In this document: in pieces, positions 18,557 through 26,694 of the stretch | How the letters are laid out: each line of letters starts with the position of its first letter | Position numbering within the stretch: the stretch's first letter is position 1 | Assembly (NCBI GenBank): GCA_015055975.1 | Contig: SVHF01000012.1 | Span: forward strand, 1 to 48,875 | Reading direction: 5' to 3' | Source of the DNA: Clostridiales bacterium | Lineage (GTDB): Bacteria; Bacillota; Clostridia; Christensenellales; UBA3700 | DNA: 48,875 nt | The notes under the pieces: model-generated | The model's database searches: none | Seen by the model: only the letters and a program-made list of their open reading frames with translations | What the model was told of the DNA's origin: nothing | Made by a program: the position numbers and the translations under genes

Positions 18557-19057
18557 ATGAAAAAATTGTTTAAAGAATTCAAAGATTTTATATCTAGAGG
18601 AAGCGTTCTAGATTTAGCTGTAGGTATGATTATTGGTGCTGCTTTCACAGCAATAATTACTGCCCTTGTAAATGGTATTTTAAAGCCACTTATCAATTTG
18701 ATCCCACTTTCAGACACTGGTCTTCAAACAATCCTAAAGCCAGCAGTTGTTGATGAAGCAGGACAAATTTTAACAGAAGCAATCGTTCTAGATTGGGGTG
18801 CTGTAATTTCTGCAGTTATCACTTTCCTTTTGACAGCTCTAGTTCTATTCATTATTGTTAAAGCAATTAATACTGCTCAAAAGAAAGCTGAAGAAGCAAA
18901 AGCTAAGGCAAAGAGAGCTTTTGAAGATAAGTTAATCGCTGAAGGAAAACTTCCACCAAGAGAAGAACCTAAAGCAGATGAACCAGTTGCTCCAAAGCCA
19001 ACACAAGAAGAATTATTAGCTGAAATTAGAGATTTATTAGCAGCTCAAAAGAAATAA
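18557..19057 (+). CDS. mscL: Large-conductance mechanosensitive channel MscL
   Basis: A 166-residue pentameric channel that opens under extreme membrane tension to release solutes after hypo-osmotic shock. The N-terminal amphipathic helix and TM1 pore (MKKLFKEFKDFISRGSVLDL then AVGMIIGAAFTAIITALVNG) are canonical; TM2 is at about 78-103 (AVISAVITFLLTALVLFIIV). The cytoplasmic tail is longer than the common 130-150-residue size, with an Ala/Lys/Glu helix and a proline-rich segment before a final EELLAEIRDLLAAQ bundle helix. AGAGG is 8 nt upstream of the ATG. It is the only right-facing gene in the first 38 kb, divergent from ruvA and convergent with ruvC. Confidence 0.96.
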   Translation: MKKLFKEFKDFISRGSVLDLAVGMIIGAAFTAIITALVNGILKPLINLIPLSDTGLQTILKPAVVDEAGQILTEAIVLDWGAVISAVITFLLTALVLFIIVKAINTAQKKAEEAKAKAKRAFEDKLIAEGKLPPREEPKADEPVAPKPTQEELLAEIRDLLAAQKK

Positions 19058-19082
19058 AGCAAAGCTTTAAAATTAAACACCA

Positions 19083-19116
19083 AGGGGACTGAAATTAATC
19101 AGTCCCCTATTTTAAA
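19083..19116 (+). terminator. Rho-independent terminator of mscL
   Basis: AGGGGACTGA-AATTAA-TCAGTCCCCT followed by ATTTTAAATTT: a perfect 10-bp GC-rich stem. It lies between convergent mscL and ruvC; on the other strand the U-tract is poor. Confidence 0.88.
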
Positions 19117-19127
19117 TTTAGCAAAAT

Positions 19128-19619
19128 TTAAATCTTAAATAACCCGCCGAACCTTGCAGCTTGTGCATGAGTTAAGGCAATAGCAAGCGCGTCCGCTGCA
19201 TCGTCTGGTTTTGGAATTTTTGAAAGATTCAACATCTTTGTAACCATATATTGAATCTGCTTTTTCTCAGCCTTACCATAGCCTGTCATAGCTTGTTTTA
19301 CTTGAAGTGGCGTATATTCGTATAAATAGTTAGTTCTTTGCGTACAAGCAAGCAAAATAACGCCTCTAGCTTGGGCTACGTTAATACCTGTTGTTGTATT
19401 TGTATTGAAGAATAATTCTTCAAGTGCAATATTATCTGGTTGGAATTTATCTAAAAGCGCATTCATACCTTCGTAGATTTTTCTTAAACGAACTGGAACT
19501 TTATCTTCCTTTGGAGTTGTTATAACACCATAGTCAATTACTGTAGATTTTCCCCTCTCTACATTTATAACTCCATATCCGACAATAGCTAACCCTGGGT
19601 CAATTCCTAAAATAATCAT
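19128..19619 (-). CDS. ruvC: Crossover junction endodeoxyribonuclease RuvC
   Basis: A 163-residue dimeric Holliday junction resolvase. The RNase H-like catalytic acidic residues are D7 (ILGIDPGL), E67 (IALEELFF), D140 and D143 (KPDDAADALA), matching the family's D-E-D-D set. The basic KGYGxAxKxQ-type segment (MTGYGKAEKKQIQ) is present. The ATG overlaps the proA stop by one base (TAATG), and no Shine-Dalgarno is seen, so translation is probably coupled to proA. It is separated from ruvAB by the convergent mscL gene. Confidence 0.96.
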   Translation of the reverse strand: MIILGIDPGLAIVGYGVINVERGKSTVIDYGVITTPKEDKVPVRLRKIYEGMNALLDKFQPDNIALEELFFNTNTTTGINVAQARGVILLACTQRTNYLYEYTPLQVKQAMTGYGKAEKKQIQYMVTKMLNLSKIPKPDDAADALAIALTHAQAARFGGLFKI

Positions 19620-20860
19620 TATGATCGAACTTGTCCGTTTCCTACAATAATGTATTTCTCGCTTGTTAGTTGTTTTAAAGCAAGAGGTCCTCTTGCGTGT
19701 AATTTTTGCGTAGAAATGCCTATTTCGGCCCCAAATCCAAATTCAAAACCGTCTGTAAATCTTGTAGATGCATTTACATATAGACATCCTGTATCTACTT
19801 TCTTTTTAAATATCTCAATAACCTTTTGATCTTGAGCAATAATTGCATCAGAATGCTTTGTGTTATTGTTGTTTATTTGATTGATAGCTTCAATATAGTT
19901 ATCTACGATTGAAACTGTTAAAGTTAAATCTAGATGTTCCTTTTTATATTCTGTTGCTTCGCAAAGCTCTGCTCCTGGAACTAATTTGCAAACTTCTTCG
20001 CTACCATTAATTGTGCAACCATCTTTTACCATTCTAACTAAAAGTGATGGAAGATGAGCGGCTATTGATCTATCTATGATTAATTGCTCTAAAGCATTGC
20101 AAACAGATGGTCTTTGCATCTTTGCGTTATAGATAATCTTTTCAGCCATATCTAAATTTGCACTCTCATGAATATATGTATGGCAAACACCACCGGCTGA
20201 AGCGATAACTGGCATTGTAGCGTTTTCAAGCACAAAGTGCTTTAATCCATCGCCACCTCTTGGGATTACAACATCAATACAATCACCTTGCTTTAAAAGT
20301 TCGGCAGATAATTCTCTTGATGTGCCATCGATAAAGCCAACAACATCTTTGTTAAATCCTGCGCTCTCTATTGCATTTGATATGATTTCATATAGAGCTC
20401 TATTTGAATTAATAGCTTCTTTACCACCACGTAAAACAACACAGTTGCCGCTCTTTAAACAAAGCGCTGCAACATCAACAGTTACGTTTGGTCTTGCTTC
20501 ATATATAACGCCGATTGTTCCAAGTGGAACTCTAACCTTTGTGAATTTTAATCCGTTCTTTATAACCCAAGAATCTGTAACTTCTCCAATTGGGTCTGGA
20601 AGTGATGCAACTTGCATTACACCATCAACCATAGTGTTGATTCTAGCTTCAGTTAGCGTCAATCTATCTAGCATAGAGTCTTTTATAACGCCTCTTGCTG
20701 CTTCAATATCTAATGCGTTAGCGTCGTAGATTTTTGCCTTATTAGAATTGATAGCATTGGCAATAGCATACAACATCTTATTCTTTTCTTCTGTTGTAGC
20801 TGCTGCTAATTCAAATGCTGCTTCTTTTGCCTTAAGGCAAACATCTCTTACGCTTAACAT
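19619..20860 (-). CDS. proA: Gamma-glutamyl phosphate reductase (glutamate-5-semialdehyde dehydrogenase)
   Basis: A 413-residue aldehyde-dehydrogenase-fold enzyme reducing gamma-glutamyl phosphate to glutamate semialdehyde with NADPH, the second step of proline synthesis. The nucleophile is C254 in QRPSVCNALEQL; GVIYEARPNVTVD (118-130), RGGKEAINSN and the PRGG loop are characteristic of ProA rather than other ALDHs. Length is normal. The usual partner proB (glutamate 5-kinase) is not adjacent; instead proA sits between yebC (2 nt upstream) and ruvC (1-nt overlap), an uncommon placement within a DNA-repair context. Confidence 0.95.
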   Translation of the reverse strand: MLSVRDVCLKAKEAAFELAAATTEEKNKMLYAIANAINSNKAKIYDANALDIEAARGVIKDSMLDRLTLTEARINTMVDGVMQVASLPDPIGEVTDSWVIKNGLKFTKVRVPLGTIGVIYEARPNVTVDVAALCLKSGNCVVLRGGKEAINSNRALYEIISNAIESAGFNKDVVGFIDGTSRELSAELLKQGDCIDVVIPRGGDGLKHFVLENATMPVIASAGGVCHTYIHESANLDMAEKIIYNAKMQRPSVCNALEQLIIDRSIAAHLPSLLVRMVKDGCTINGSEEVCKLVPGAELCEATEYKKEHLDLTLTVSIVDNYIEAINQINNNNTKHSDAIIAQDQKVIEIFKKKVDTGCLYVNASTRFTDGFEFGFGAEIGISTQKLHARGPLALKQLTSEKYIIVGNGQVRS

Positions 20861-20862
20861 TA

Positions 20863-21606
20863 TTAGTCTTCTTCCTCTTCTTCGTATAGCTCAGCATTAT
20901 GATATACGTTTTGAACGTCATCATCTGCTTCTAGCATATCTATTAATCTTTGAACTTTAGCTGATGCATCTTTATCTAGAGGTGTTGTAGATTGTGGAAC
21001 CATTGTAACTTCAGCTGATAAAATCTTGAATGTGCCAGCCTTTTCTAATGTTTCTCTAACTTGTGTGAAGTTACCTGGAGTTGTTCTAATTTCAAAAACG
21101 TCTTCATCTGGAATAACGTCATCAGCTCCAGCATCTAAAGCTTGCATCATAACTTCATCTTCATCTAAATCGCCCTTTTCGATTACGATAACACCTAGGT
21201 TATCAAATAGATAAGATACGCAGCCACTAACACCTAGTGATCCGCCACATTTATCAAAATACATTCTAACGTTACCAACAGTTCTATTAACCTTGTCTGT
21301 TAGAGTGTCTACTATCATTGCGATTCCGCCTGGAGCATATCCTTCGTAAATGTTGTTTGTGTAGTTTACGCTGTCACCTTCTCCGGCTGCTTTCTTAATA
21401 CCACGTTGGATATTATCATTTGGCATGTTAGCTGCTTTTGCTTTAGCAATAACATCTCTTAATTTTGCATTGTTATTTGGATCTGGGCCACCAGCTTTAA
21501 CTGCTACGGCGATTTCTCTACCGATTTTTGTAAACACGTTTGCACGTGCTGCGTCGTTCTTGCCCTTCTTCATTTGTATGTTGTGCCATTTGCTGTGTCC
21601 TGACAT
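20863..21606 (-). CDS. yebC: YebC/PmpR-family protein (TACO1-like)
   Basis: A 247-residue member of the YebC family, starting with the signature MSGHSKWHNIQMKKGKNDAA. Members have been described as DNA-binding regulators and, more recently, as factors that help ribosomes through proline-rich stalls; which applies here cannot be read from sequence. All three domains appear present, including NMPNDNIQRGIKKAAGEG and GGIAMIVDTLTDKVNRTVGNVR. The C-terminus is strongly acidic (EEEEED). AAGGAGAT lies about 8 nt upstream of the ATG. It heads the yebC-proA-ruvC unit. Confidence 0.95.
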   Translation of the reverse strand: MSGHSKWHNIQMKKGKNDAARANVFTKIGREIAVAVKAGGPDPNNNAKLRDVIAKAKAANMPNDNIQRGIKKAAGEGDSVNYTNNIYEGYAPGGIAMIVDTLTDKVNRTVGNVRMYFDKCGGSLGVSGCVSYLFDNLGVIVIEKGDLDEDEVMMQALDAGADDVIPDEDVFEIRTTPGNFTQVRETLEKAGTFKILSAEVTMVPQSTTPLDKDASAKVQRLIDMLEADDDVQNVYHNAELYEEEEED

Positions 21607-21639
21607 ACGATTTATCTCCTTTAAAACATATTCTTATAT

Positions 21640-21669
21640 ATTATAAATTAAAACTTGCGTTTTAATCAA
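21640..21669 (-). promoter_or_regulatory. Promoter of yebC-proA-ruvC
   Basis: Minus strand TTGATT (21664-21669), 18-bp spacer, consensus TATAAT (21640-21645), about 34 nt upstream of the yebC start codon. Confidence 0.65.
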
Positions 21670-21672
21670 CGG

Positions 21673-22422
21673 CTATTTAGAAAATGTAAGTGTGTATAGC
21701 GCAACAGATAATGAAACTGCTGCATTTAAACTCTCTATTTTGCCGCTCATTGGTAAAGATAAAACTTGTGTGCAATTTTCTTTTAAAACCTTTGAAACTC
21801 CATGTGCTTCAGAACCAACGACTAAAGCAAATGGTTTTGTAATGTTATTTTCTTTGAAAATATCTTTACCATTCATATCTAATGTAAGTAAATTATATCC
21901 TTGCAACTTTTCAAACAATTCTTCATAAGTTGTAGGGATAACATTTACCTCAAAAATACCACCCATTGTAGATCTAACTACTTTAGGTGAAAATGCATCA
22001 ACCGTATTTATAGCATAAATATCTTTAATGCCACACGCTACGCATGTTCTTATGATTGTGCCCATATTACCTGGGTCTGAAACGCCATCTAAAACAACTA
22101 CACTTTTACCTTTTTCTTCTTTATATTCTGGCTTTTTAGAAACAGCCAAGATTCCAGATGGAGTCTTTGTATCTGATATTGCGCCCATAACTTTAGCTGG
22201 TACTTCATAAACAATGTTTCTGTTGTACTTTTCGATGATATATCTATACGCATCAATCTTAGATTGATCTACAAAGATATAATCAACTAAAGAAATATCT
22301 GGAATATCCTTTACAATATTCTCTCCTTCTAGAATAAATTCATTATATAAAGAACGAGCCTCTTTATCTTTAAGAGACTTAATCTTTTGAATAAGTGGAT
22401 TTGTTGTAGATGTAATTACCAT
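21673..22422 (-). CDS. TrmH/SpoU-family RNA 2'-O-methyltransferase
   Basis: A 249-residue SPOUT-class enzyme expected to 2'-O-methylate a ribose in rRNA or tRNA with SAM. The N-terminal SpoU substrate-binding part (NPLIQKIKSLKDKEARS, FILEGENIV) and the knot motifs (DPGNMGTIIRTCVACGI, LVVGSEAHGVS, LPMSGKIESLNAAVSLSVAL) are all present. The exact target nucleotide cannot be assigned; the location next to infC-rpmI-rplT is typical for this subgroup. No Shine-Dalgarno is visible upstream of the ATG; the nearest GAGG lies inside the rplT-downstream hairpin. It probably depends on read-through from rplT. Confidence 0.9.
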   Translation of the reverse strand: MVITSTTNPLIQKIKSLKDKEARSLYNEFILEGENIVKDIPDISLVDYIFVDQSKIDAYRYIIEKYNRNIVYEVPAKVMGAISDTKTPSGILAVSKKPEYKEEKGKSVVVLDGVSDPGNMGTIIRTCVACGIKDIYAINTVDAFSPKVVRSTMGGIFEVNVIPTTYEELFEKLQGYNLLTLDMNGKDIFKENNITKPFALVVGSEAHGVSKVLKENCTQVLSLPMSGKIESLNAAVSLSVALYTLTFSK

Positions 22423-22433
22423 AATATATTAAG

Positions 22434-22460
22434 AAGGCAACCTCGATTGAAGGTTGCCTT
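22434..22460 (-). terminator. Hairpin after rplT (leaky terminator)
   Basis: Minus strand AAGGCAACCT, 7-nt loop, AGGTTGCCTT: a 10-bp perfect stem 8 nt after rplT. The following CTTAATATAT is a weak U-tract, so partial read-through into the methyltransferase gene is likely. Confidence 0.65.
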
Positions 22461-22468
22461 TAATAATC

Positions 22469-22813
22469 TTAGGCTTTAGCCTTTTCACACAAAGCTGTGA
22501 ATGCTTGTGGATCTGATACTGCTAAATCAGCAAGAACCTTACGATTTAAATCAATACCATTCTTCTTTAAACCATGCATCAATGTGCTGTAGTTCATACC
22601 ATTTGTTCTAGCAGCTGCGTTGATACGAGCGATCCATAATTGTCTGAAATCTCTCTTCTTTCTTCTTCTGCCAGCAAACGCATAGTTTCCTGACTTCATA
22701 ACAGCTTCTCTAGCTATTCTATATAACTTAGACTTAGCGCCAAAGTAACCTTTAGCTTGTCTCATTATCTTTCTACGTTTTTTAACTCCGTTAACGCCTC
22801 TTTTAATTCTCAT
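22469..22813 (-). CDS. rplT: 50S ribosomal protein L20
   Basis: A 114-residue 23S rRNA-binding protein needed early in 50S assembly; in Bacillus it also represses its own operon through the leader RNA. The long basic N-terminal extension ([20 protein letters not shown]) and the conserved [39 protein letters not shown] and [13 protein letters not shown] are canonical. It is the last gene of infC-rpmI-rplT, separated by 16 nt from rpmI, with AGGA upstream. The leader 5' of infC has the architecture expected for L20-type attenuation. Confidence 0.97.
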   Translation of the reverse strand: MRIKRGVNGVKKRRKIMRQAKGYFGAKSKLYRIAREAVMKSGNYAFAGRRRKKRDFRQLWIARINAAARTNGMNYSTLMHGLKKNGIDLNRKVLADLAVSDPQAFTALCEKAKA

Positions 22814-22829
22814 TTTTCAAGTCCTCCAA

Positions 22830-23018
22830 TTAAATCAAATTCTTGATCGTCTTCTCTTGTGTTGAGTCAACGTATCCAGTTTTTCTTAGAGAACGCATTC
22901 TCTTTGAATTCTTCTTTGTTAAGATGTGTCTTCTGTTCATCTTAGCTCTCTTGATTTTGCCGCTTCCTGTTAATCTAAAACGCTTCTTAGCGCCTGATTT
23001 TGTCTTTTGCTTAGGCAT
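22830..23018 (-). CDS. rpmI: 50S ribosomal protein L35
   Basis: A 62-residue very basic ribosomal protein. The family pattern [37 protein letters not shown] is complete; length is near the usual 64-66. GGAGGT lies before the ATG. It sits 23 nt after infC and 16 nt before rplT, in the conserved infC-rpmI-rplT operon. Confidence 0.96.
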   Translation of the reverse strand: MPKQKTKSGAKKRFRLTGSGKIKRAKMNRRHILTKKNSKRMRSLRKTGYVDSTQEKTIKNLI

Positions 23019-23041
23019 AATGTACCTCCGATTATATATGT

Positions 23042-23554
23042 TTATTTTTTCTTAATTTGTGATAGCGACATTGAGATTTCTCTACCTGTAATTGCCGCTG
23101 GTTTATCTATTTGTGCAATATCTTGCAACATTTCAAAGAACTTGTCCATATTTCTCATACCAAGTTCAGGTCTAGCATTTTGTCTACCTCTTAGTCTGAT
23201 AACAACCTTTACCTTGTCGCCATCTTCTAAGAACTTTCTTGCTTGCTTAGCTCGTGTATTTAAATCACCTACATCGATAACTGCAGATAATTGAACTATT
23301 TTTTCCTTTACGATTTTTTGATTCTTCTTATTCTCTTTTTCCTTTTTAGACATTTCATATTTGTATTTAGAATAATCCATAATCTTGCATACAAAAGGTT
23401 CTGTTGAATTGCTCATTAAAGCAACGTCTTTTCCTTGGTCATAAGCAATATCTAATGCTTGACGCAAAGGCATAACTCCTAATTGTGTACCATCTTCGCC
23501 AATTAGCTTAACTTCTTTTGCTCTAATTTGTTCATTAATAAGTAGCTCTTTAAT
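23042..23554 (-). CDS. infC: Translation initiation factor IF-3, starting at an ATT codon
   Basis: A 170-residue factor that binds the 30S subunit, blocks premature 50S joining and discriminates against non-standard start codons. The first ATG in frame (23473) would remove the conserved N-terminus [19 protein letters not shown]. Extending upstream the frame reads GGC AAG GAG GAT ACG ATT ATT AAA GAG before a TAA stop, with no ATG, GTG or TTG. AAGGAGG lies 8 nt before the second ATT (23552-23554), so AUU followed by AAA is the probable start, as in E. coli infC, where it allows IF-3 autoregulation. N domain and C domain ([17 protein letters not shown]) are both complete. Confidence 0.93.
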   Translation of the reverse strand: MKELLINEQIRAKEVKLIGEDGTQLGVMPLRQALDIAYDQGKDVALMSNSTEPFVCKIMDYSKYKYEMSKKEKENKKNQKIVKEKIVQLSAVIDVGDLNTRAKQARKFLEDGDKVKVVIRLRGRQNARPELGMRNMDKFFEMLQDIAQIDKPAAITGREISMSLSQIKKK

Positions 23555-23690
23555 AATCGTATCCTCCTTGCCTTAGGCATAAAAATATGGGTAACAAAGC
23601 ATACCTTGTCACCCATAGAAAAATTACTAGTTTCTATATACCACGTTTAGCCATTGCCCGACGGGTGAGACATAAGTCTACTTCATTTGC
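23555..23690 (-). promoter_or_regulatory. infC leader, L20-type transcription attenuator
   Basis: About 136 nt lie between the expected transcription start and the infC ATT codon. They contain a terminator hairpin (23581-23616) and an upstream segment TCACCCGT (minus strand, 23661-23668) that can pair with the terminator's 5' arm ATGGGTGA (23609-23616). This makes mutually exclusive antiterminator and terminator folds. L20 binding to an infC leader is established in Bacillus; applying it here is inference. Confidence 0.7.
23581..23616 (-). terminator. Attenuator terminator in the infC leader
   Basis: Minus strand ATGGGTGACAAGG, loop TATG, CTTTGTTACCCAT followed by ATTTTT: a 13-bp stem with two G-T wobbles and a U-tract, positioned before the infC Shine-Dalgarno. 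Confidence 0.82.
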
Positions 23691-23696
23691 ATAGTA

Positions 23697-23726
23697 ATAA
23701 TACCAAAACGTTTAATTTAGTGTCAA
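23697..23726 (-). promoter_or_regulatory. Promoter of infC-rpmI-rplT
   Basis: Minus strand consensus TTGACA (23721-23726), 18-bp spacer, TATTAT (23697-23702). Confidence 0.7.
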
Positions 23727-23750
23727 ACGATTTTCTATATTAATTTATTA

Positions 23751-24146
23751 TTAGAACTTTCCAAATGTTGGAGCTTCTGTAAATGAATATATTCCATATT
23801 CAGCATCCTCTATTGAAAAGCATGTGCAATTGCCATCACCTGGTGTATACATTCCACGAAGTTCTGGATAATTTTGAAGCATAGCTTCAGAACATTCTAT
23901 TGAATCATCTAAATAGGCTTTGGCAGATATTCTAATCCATTGTCCTTTCTTGTTCATTGCAGAAATTGCAATATTTGGATTTGCAATCATTTCTTTTGAC
24001 ATATCCTTCTTCTTCCCTGTTTGGAAATATAACTTACCATTGAAGATATTTATTGTTCCAATTGGACGAATAGTTGGCTTGCCCTCTTTAATTGTTGCTA
24101 GATAATATGTTCCTGCATCTTTCAAAAAATCAAATACGTTTTTCAT
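23751..24146 (-). CDS. Pyridoxamine 5'-phosphate oxidase-fold flavoprotein
   Basis: A 131-residue split-barrel protein of the PNPOx-like superfamily, expected to bind FMN or a related flavin as a dimer. Recognisable features are the N-terminal FLKDAGTYYLATIKEGKPTIRPIG and the central KLYFQTGKKKDMSKEM loop that usually contacts phosphate. It is too short for true PdxH, so function is not pyridoxal phosphate synthesis; small members act in flavin-dependent reduction or heme or nitroimidazole-type chemistry, none provable here. GGAG lies about 8 nt before the ATG. It is monocistronic, with its own promoter. Confidence 0.85.
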   Translation of the reverse strand: MKNVFDFLKDAGTYYLATIKEGKPTIRPIGTINIFNGKLYFQTGKKKDMSKEMIANPNIAISAMNKKGQWIRISAKAYLDDSIECSEAMLQNYPELRGMYTPGDGNCTCFSIEDAEYGIYSFTEAPTFGKF

Positions 24147-24169
24147 GTTATTTCTCCTTTCAATACATT

Positions 24170-24198
24170 ATTATATACAAGTATATAAATAATTGCAA
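24170..24198 (-). promoter_or_regulatory. Promoter of the PNPOx-fold gene
   Basis: Minus strand TTGCAA (24193-24198), 17-bp spacer, consensus TATAAT (24170-24175). The -35 directly abuts the terminator of the upstream surface-protein gene. Confidence 0.65.
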
Positions 24199-24226
24199 AA
24201 ATGGGACGCATTTATTTGCGCCCCAT
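24196..24226 (-). terminator. Rho-independent terminator of the first surface-protein gene
   Basis: Minus strand ATGGGGCGCA, 6-nt loop, TGCGTCCCAT followed by TTTTG: 10-bp stem with one G-T wobble. Confidence 0.85.
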
Positions 24227-24245
24227 ATTTTGCTAGTTTTAATAA

Positions 24246-26531
24246 CTATTTGTTTAAGCTATCTTCTGCATCTTTTTGAGTATTGAAGATTTCTTCTTTT
24301 GATCTTGTTTCTTTTGCACACATATATGTAATTAACATAGCATCTTCATCATTCTTTTTAATAACAAATGCTCTAACTACCTTACCATCTTTAACGATGA
24401 ACTTATTGAATGCAAAGAATAATAATACATATGCTAAGCAAAGTAGCGCAACAATAGCTGCAATTACAATACCAACTACAGCGCCTGCATTTAGACCTTT
24501 TTCTGGATGTACATTTGCTTCAGCTTGTTTTTGGGCATAAGTTTGTTCTGCATCTACTAATACACCATAATTTGTAATTTGTGCCTTTTGAGAATCATCT
24601 AACGCATCATAAGCTGATCTTGCTGCATCAATCTTTGCTTTGCTCTCATCTGTATATTCAACGGTTCCTATGCTGTTGATTAATTCAATTGTATTTGCAA
24701 CTTTTGCATCTTGCCATTGTGCATATAAAATCGCATTGTTATTTACTGTATATGAATCACCATTCTTATATGCAGTTCCTGTTCCATCTTGTGCTGTATT
24801 CCATTCAACAAAAGAATATCCTTCACGAGAAATGCCAAAATCTGCAGCACCCTTAAGAGAAATAGTTCTTCCTACAATATAAGAATCCGAAGTTGTTCCT
24901 TTTCCTCCATTTGCATTATATGTTACATCGTAGCCTAAATCAAATGCAGCTGAAACCTCGATATCTTTTGTAACTGTTAAATAATATGGATTTTCTTGTT
25001 GTGATTCTGAATCAATTGTCCAATAATCAAGCGCATATCCAGATTCTGGAACCCCCTTTAATGCTATTTCTGTGCCAGAAATATATGTATCTCCGTATAC
25101 ACTTGCACCAACTACAGCACCATGAGAAATTGTACCAACTAGTTTTACTGTATAGAATGTTGCATCAATTGCCCCTGATGCACCAATTACCCCATCTACA
25201 CGACTTCCGCCTTCGTAATATGTTGTTATTTTTGTTGAACTAGCTGGAGCTACAGTACCACAAATTTTTGTGATTGAAGATTCTTCTCCGTATCCAATTT
25301 TAACATCCGTAGGATTTGAAGCATCAAAATATGTCTTAACGCCGCCTGATACTGCTTCACCATCTGTTAATTTTACCGGAGCATATAATTCTGGCTTACC
25401 TGCGGTTTTTGTTGTCAAAACTGGGTGATTAAAGTCTTTTGTATATTTATGGTCACTATCTCTTGTATACATGATACCATCTTCACGATAGCCTGCAGCT
25501 GTTTTGCATGATGTATCTATCTTGCAATCCGTAGGTGAAACCCTTGAAGAATAACCAGTAATTCCGCCATATACACAATTAATACAAGAAATGTCTCCAT
25601 AATTATTATAAAACCCTATATCAGATGCTGTCATAGTATTATTATCAACTTTAAAAAAATAATTATCTGTAATAATACTATTTACGATTACAGAAGATTG
25701 AGCACTGTTATAACCAATACCACCACCATACTCTAAGCCTCCTGTTGTTACATTGCCTGTTATAGTACAATTCGCTAAATACAAATGTCCACTATAGCAA
25801 TTTATTGCACCACCTATTTCAGATGATGAATTGTTTGCAATAACGGTGTTATTTGCAAATAAATACCCATTTATTTCCATAGCTCCACCGCCACCGGCTT
25901 CGTCTGCTGATCTATTTTCTGAAAGAGAACATCCTTCTAAAACAACCAAACTACCAAATTCTGCAGATATTCCCCCGCCGTTATCTGCTACATTTCTTAC
26001 AATATTACAATTTTTACACAATAATTTTGAGTCACTTGCATAGATCCCTCTATTAGAACGTGTTACTGTAACATTTTCCATTGTTATAGTCGAGTCATTA
26101 TAAACTCTTATAGCTGAATTTCCGTTGAAATAGCTAGGTATTCCGCCTCCAATAATTGTCATGTTTTTTAAAGTTACGTTCCCATTGTCAATATAGAAAA
26201 CACCAAAATCAGATGCATCATCGTTTATTGTACCATCTGCATTTATAAATGGTTCTGGAACAGAAATAGTTGCTCCATGCCCATCTAATTCCGCATCTTG
26301 ATACGCAATTCCTATACATTCAGTAACGATAATTGTTGTATTCTCATTCGCGTCTTGCAATGCAGCTTGTAACTCAGCTAAATTATTAACTGTTACTGTT
26401 TCTGCATTTGCAATATCTTCTGATTTTATAGATGTTATTACAATAAAACTTGCCAATAAGATAGCAATTAATAAACATGTAAATAAAATCGAAACTATTT
26501 TTGCATTGAATTTAATATTAAATCCCCTCAT
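24246..26531 (-). CDS. Membrane-anchored surface protein: beta-helix, InlB-type repeats, C-terminal anchor and cytoplasmic tail (copy A)
   Basis: A 761-residue exported protein not assignable to a named family. From the ATG at 26531 (AGGAG 9 nt upstream; an earlier ATG overlaps that site): signal segment 11-33 with ANA-ET cleavage-like site at about 43; right-handed beta-helix about 45-330, rich in short turns such as ENVTVTRSNRGIYA and GGAINCYSG; a linking domain; a divergent InlB B-repeat-like unit about 458-530; an InlB/Listeria-type repeat about 535-606 (NANGGKGT, GYSFVEWNT, ILYAQW); a helical segment 610-668; a membrane helix 683-708; and a 53-residue tail (NKFIVKDGKVVRAFVI...). There is no LPXTG. 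It is a tandem paralogue of the next gene. A role in adhesion or host/glycan contact is inference only. Confidence 0.85.
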   Translation of the reverse strand: MRGFNIKFNAKIVSILFTCLLIAILLASFIVITSIKSEDIANAETVTVNNLAELQAALQDANENTTIIVTECIGIAYQDAELDGHGATISVPEPFINADGTINDDASDFGVFYIDNGNVTLKNMTIIGGGIPSYFNGNSAIRVYNDSTITMENVTVTRSNRGIYASDSKLLCKNCNIVRNVADNGGGISAEFGSLVVLEGCSLSENRSADEAGGGGAMEINGYLFANNTVIANNSSSEIGGAINCYSGHLYLANCTITGNVTTGGLEYGGGIGYNSAQSSVIVNSIITDNYFFKVDNNTMTASDIGFYNNYGDISCINCVYGGITGYSSRVSPTDCKIDTSCKTAAGYREDGIMYTRDSDHKYTKDFNHPVLTTKTAGKPELYAPVKLTDGEAVSGGVKTYFDASNPTDVKIGYGEESSITKICGTVAPASSTKITTYYEGGSRVDGVIGASGAIDATFYTVKLVGTISHGAVVGASVYGDTYISGTEIALKGVPESGYALDYWTIDSESQQENPYYLTVTKDIEVSAAFDLGYDVTYNANGGKGTTSDSYIVGRTISLKGAADFGISREGYSFVEWNTAQDGTGTAYKNGDSYTVNNNAILYAQWQDAKVANTIELINSIGTVEYTDESKAKIDAARSAYDALDDSQKAQITNYGVLVDAEQTYAQKQAEANVHPEKGLNAGAVVGIVIAAIVALLCLAYVLLFFAFNKFIVKDGKVVRAFVIKKNDEDAMLITYMCAKETRSKEEIFNTQKDAEDSLNK

Positions 26532-26579
26532 TATGCACATCTCCTACATGAAATTTAAGGGCTCTCTCCCTTATTCCTT

Positions 26580-26615
26580 ATTTTATCATATAATATGATA
26601 CGCAACAAAAGTGCT
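26580..26615 (-). promoter_or_regulatory. Promoter-operator of surface protein copy A
   Basis: Minus strand TTGTTG (26603-26608), 17-bp spacer, TAAAAT (26580-26585). The spacer is almost filled by the perfect palindrome ATCATATTATATGAT (26585-26599). The 36 bases 26580-26615 are identical to 29007-29042 upstream of copy B, while the surrounding leaders differ. Confidence 0.7.
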
Positions 26616-26635
26616 ACAAATTCCATTGTTTTCAT

Positions 26636-26675
26636 AAAAAAGAGCTGTCCAAAATTAAAATTTACGAACAGCTCT
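26636..26675 (-). terminator. Rho-independent terminator of surface protein copy B
   Basis: Minus strand AGAGCTGT ... ACAGCTCT with a 19-nt loop (itself able to pair AAATTT/AAAATT) followed by TTTTT. Confidence 0.8.
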
Positions 26676-26694
26676 ATGTCATAAAGCTTTCTAG

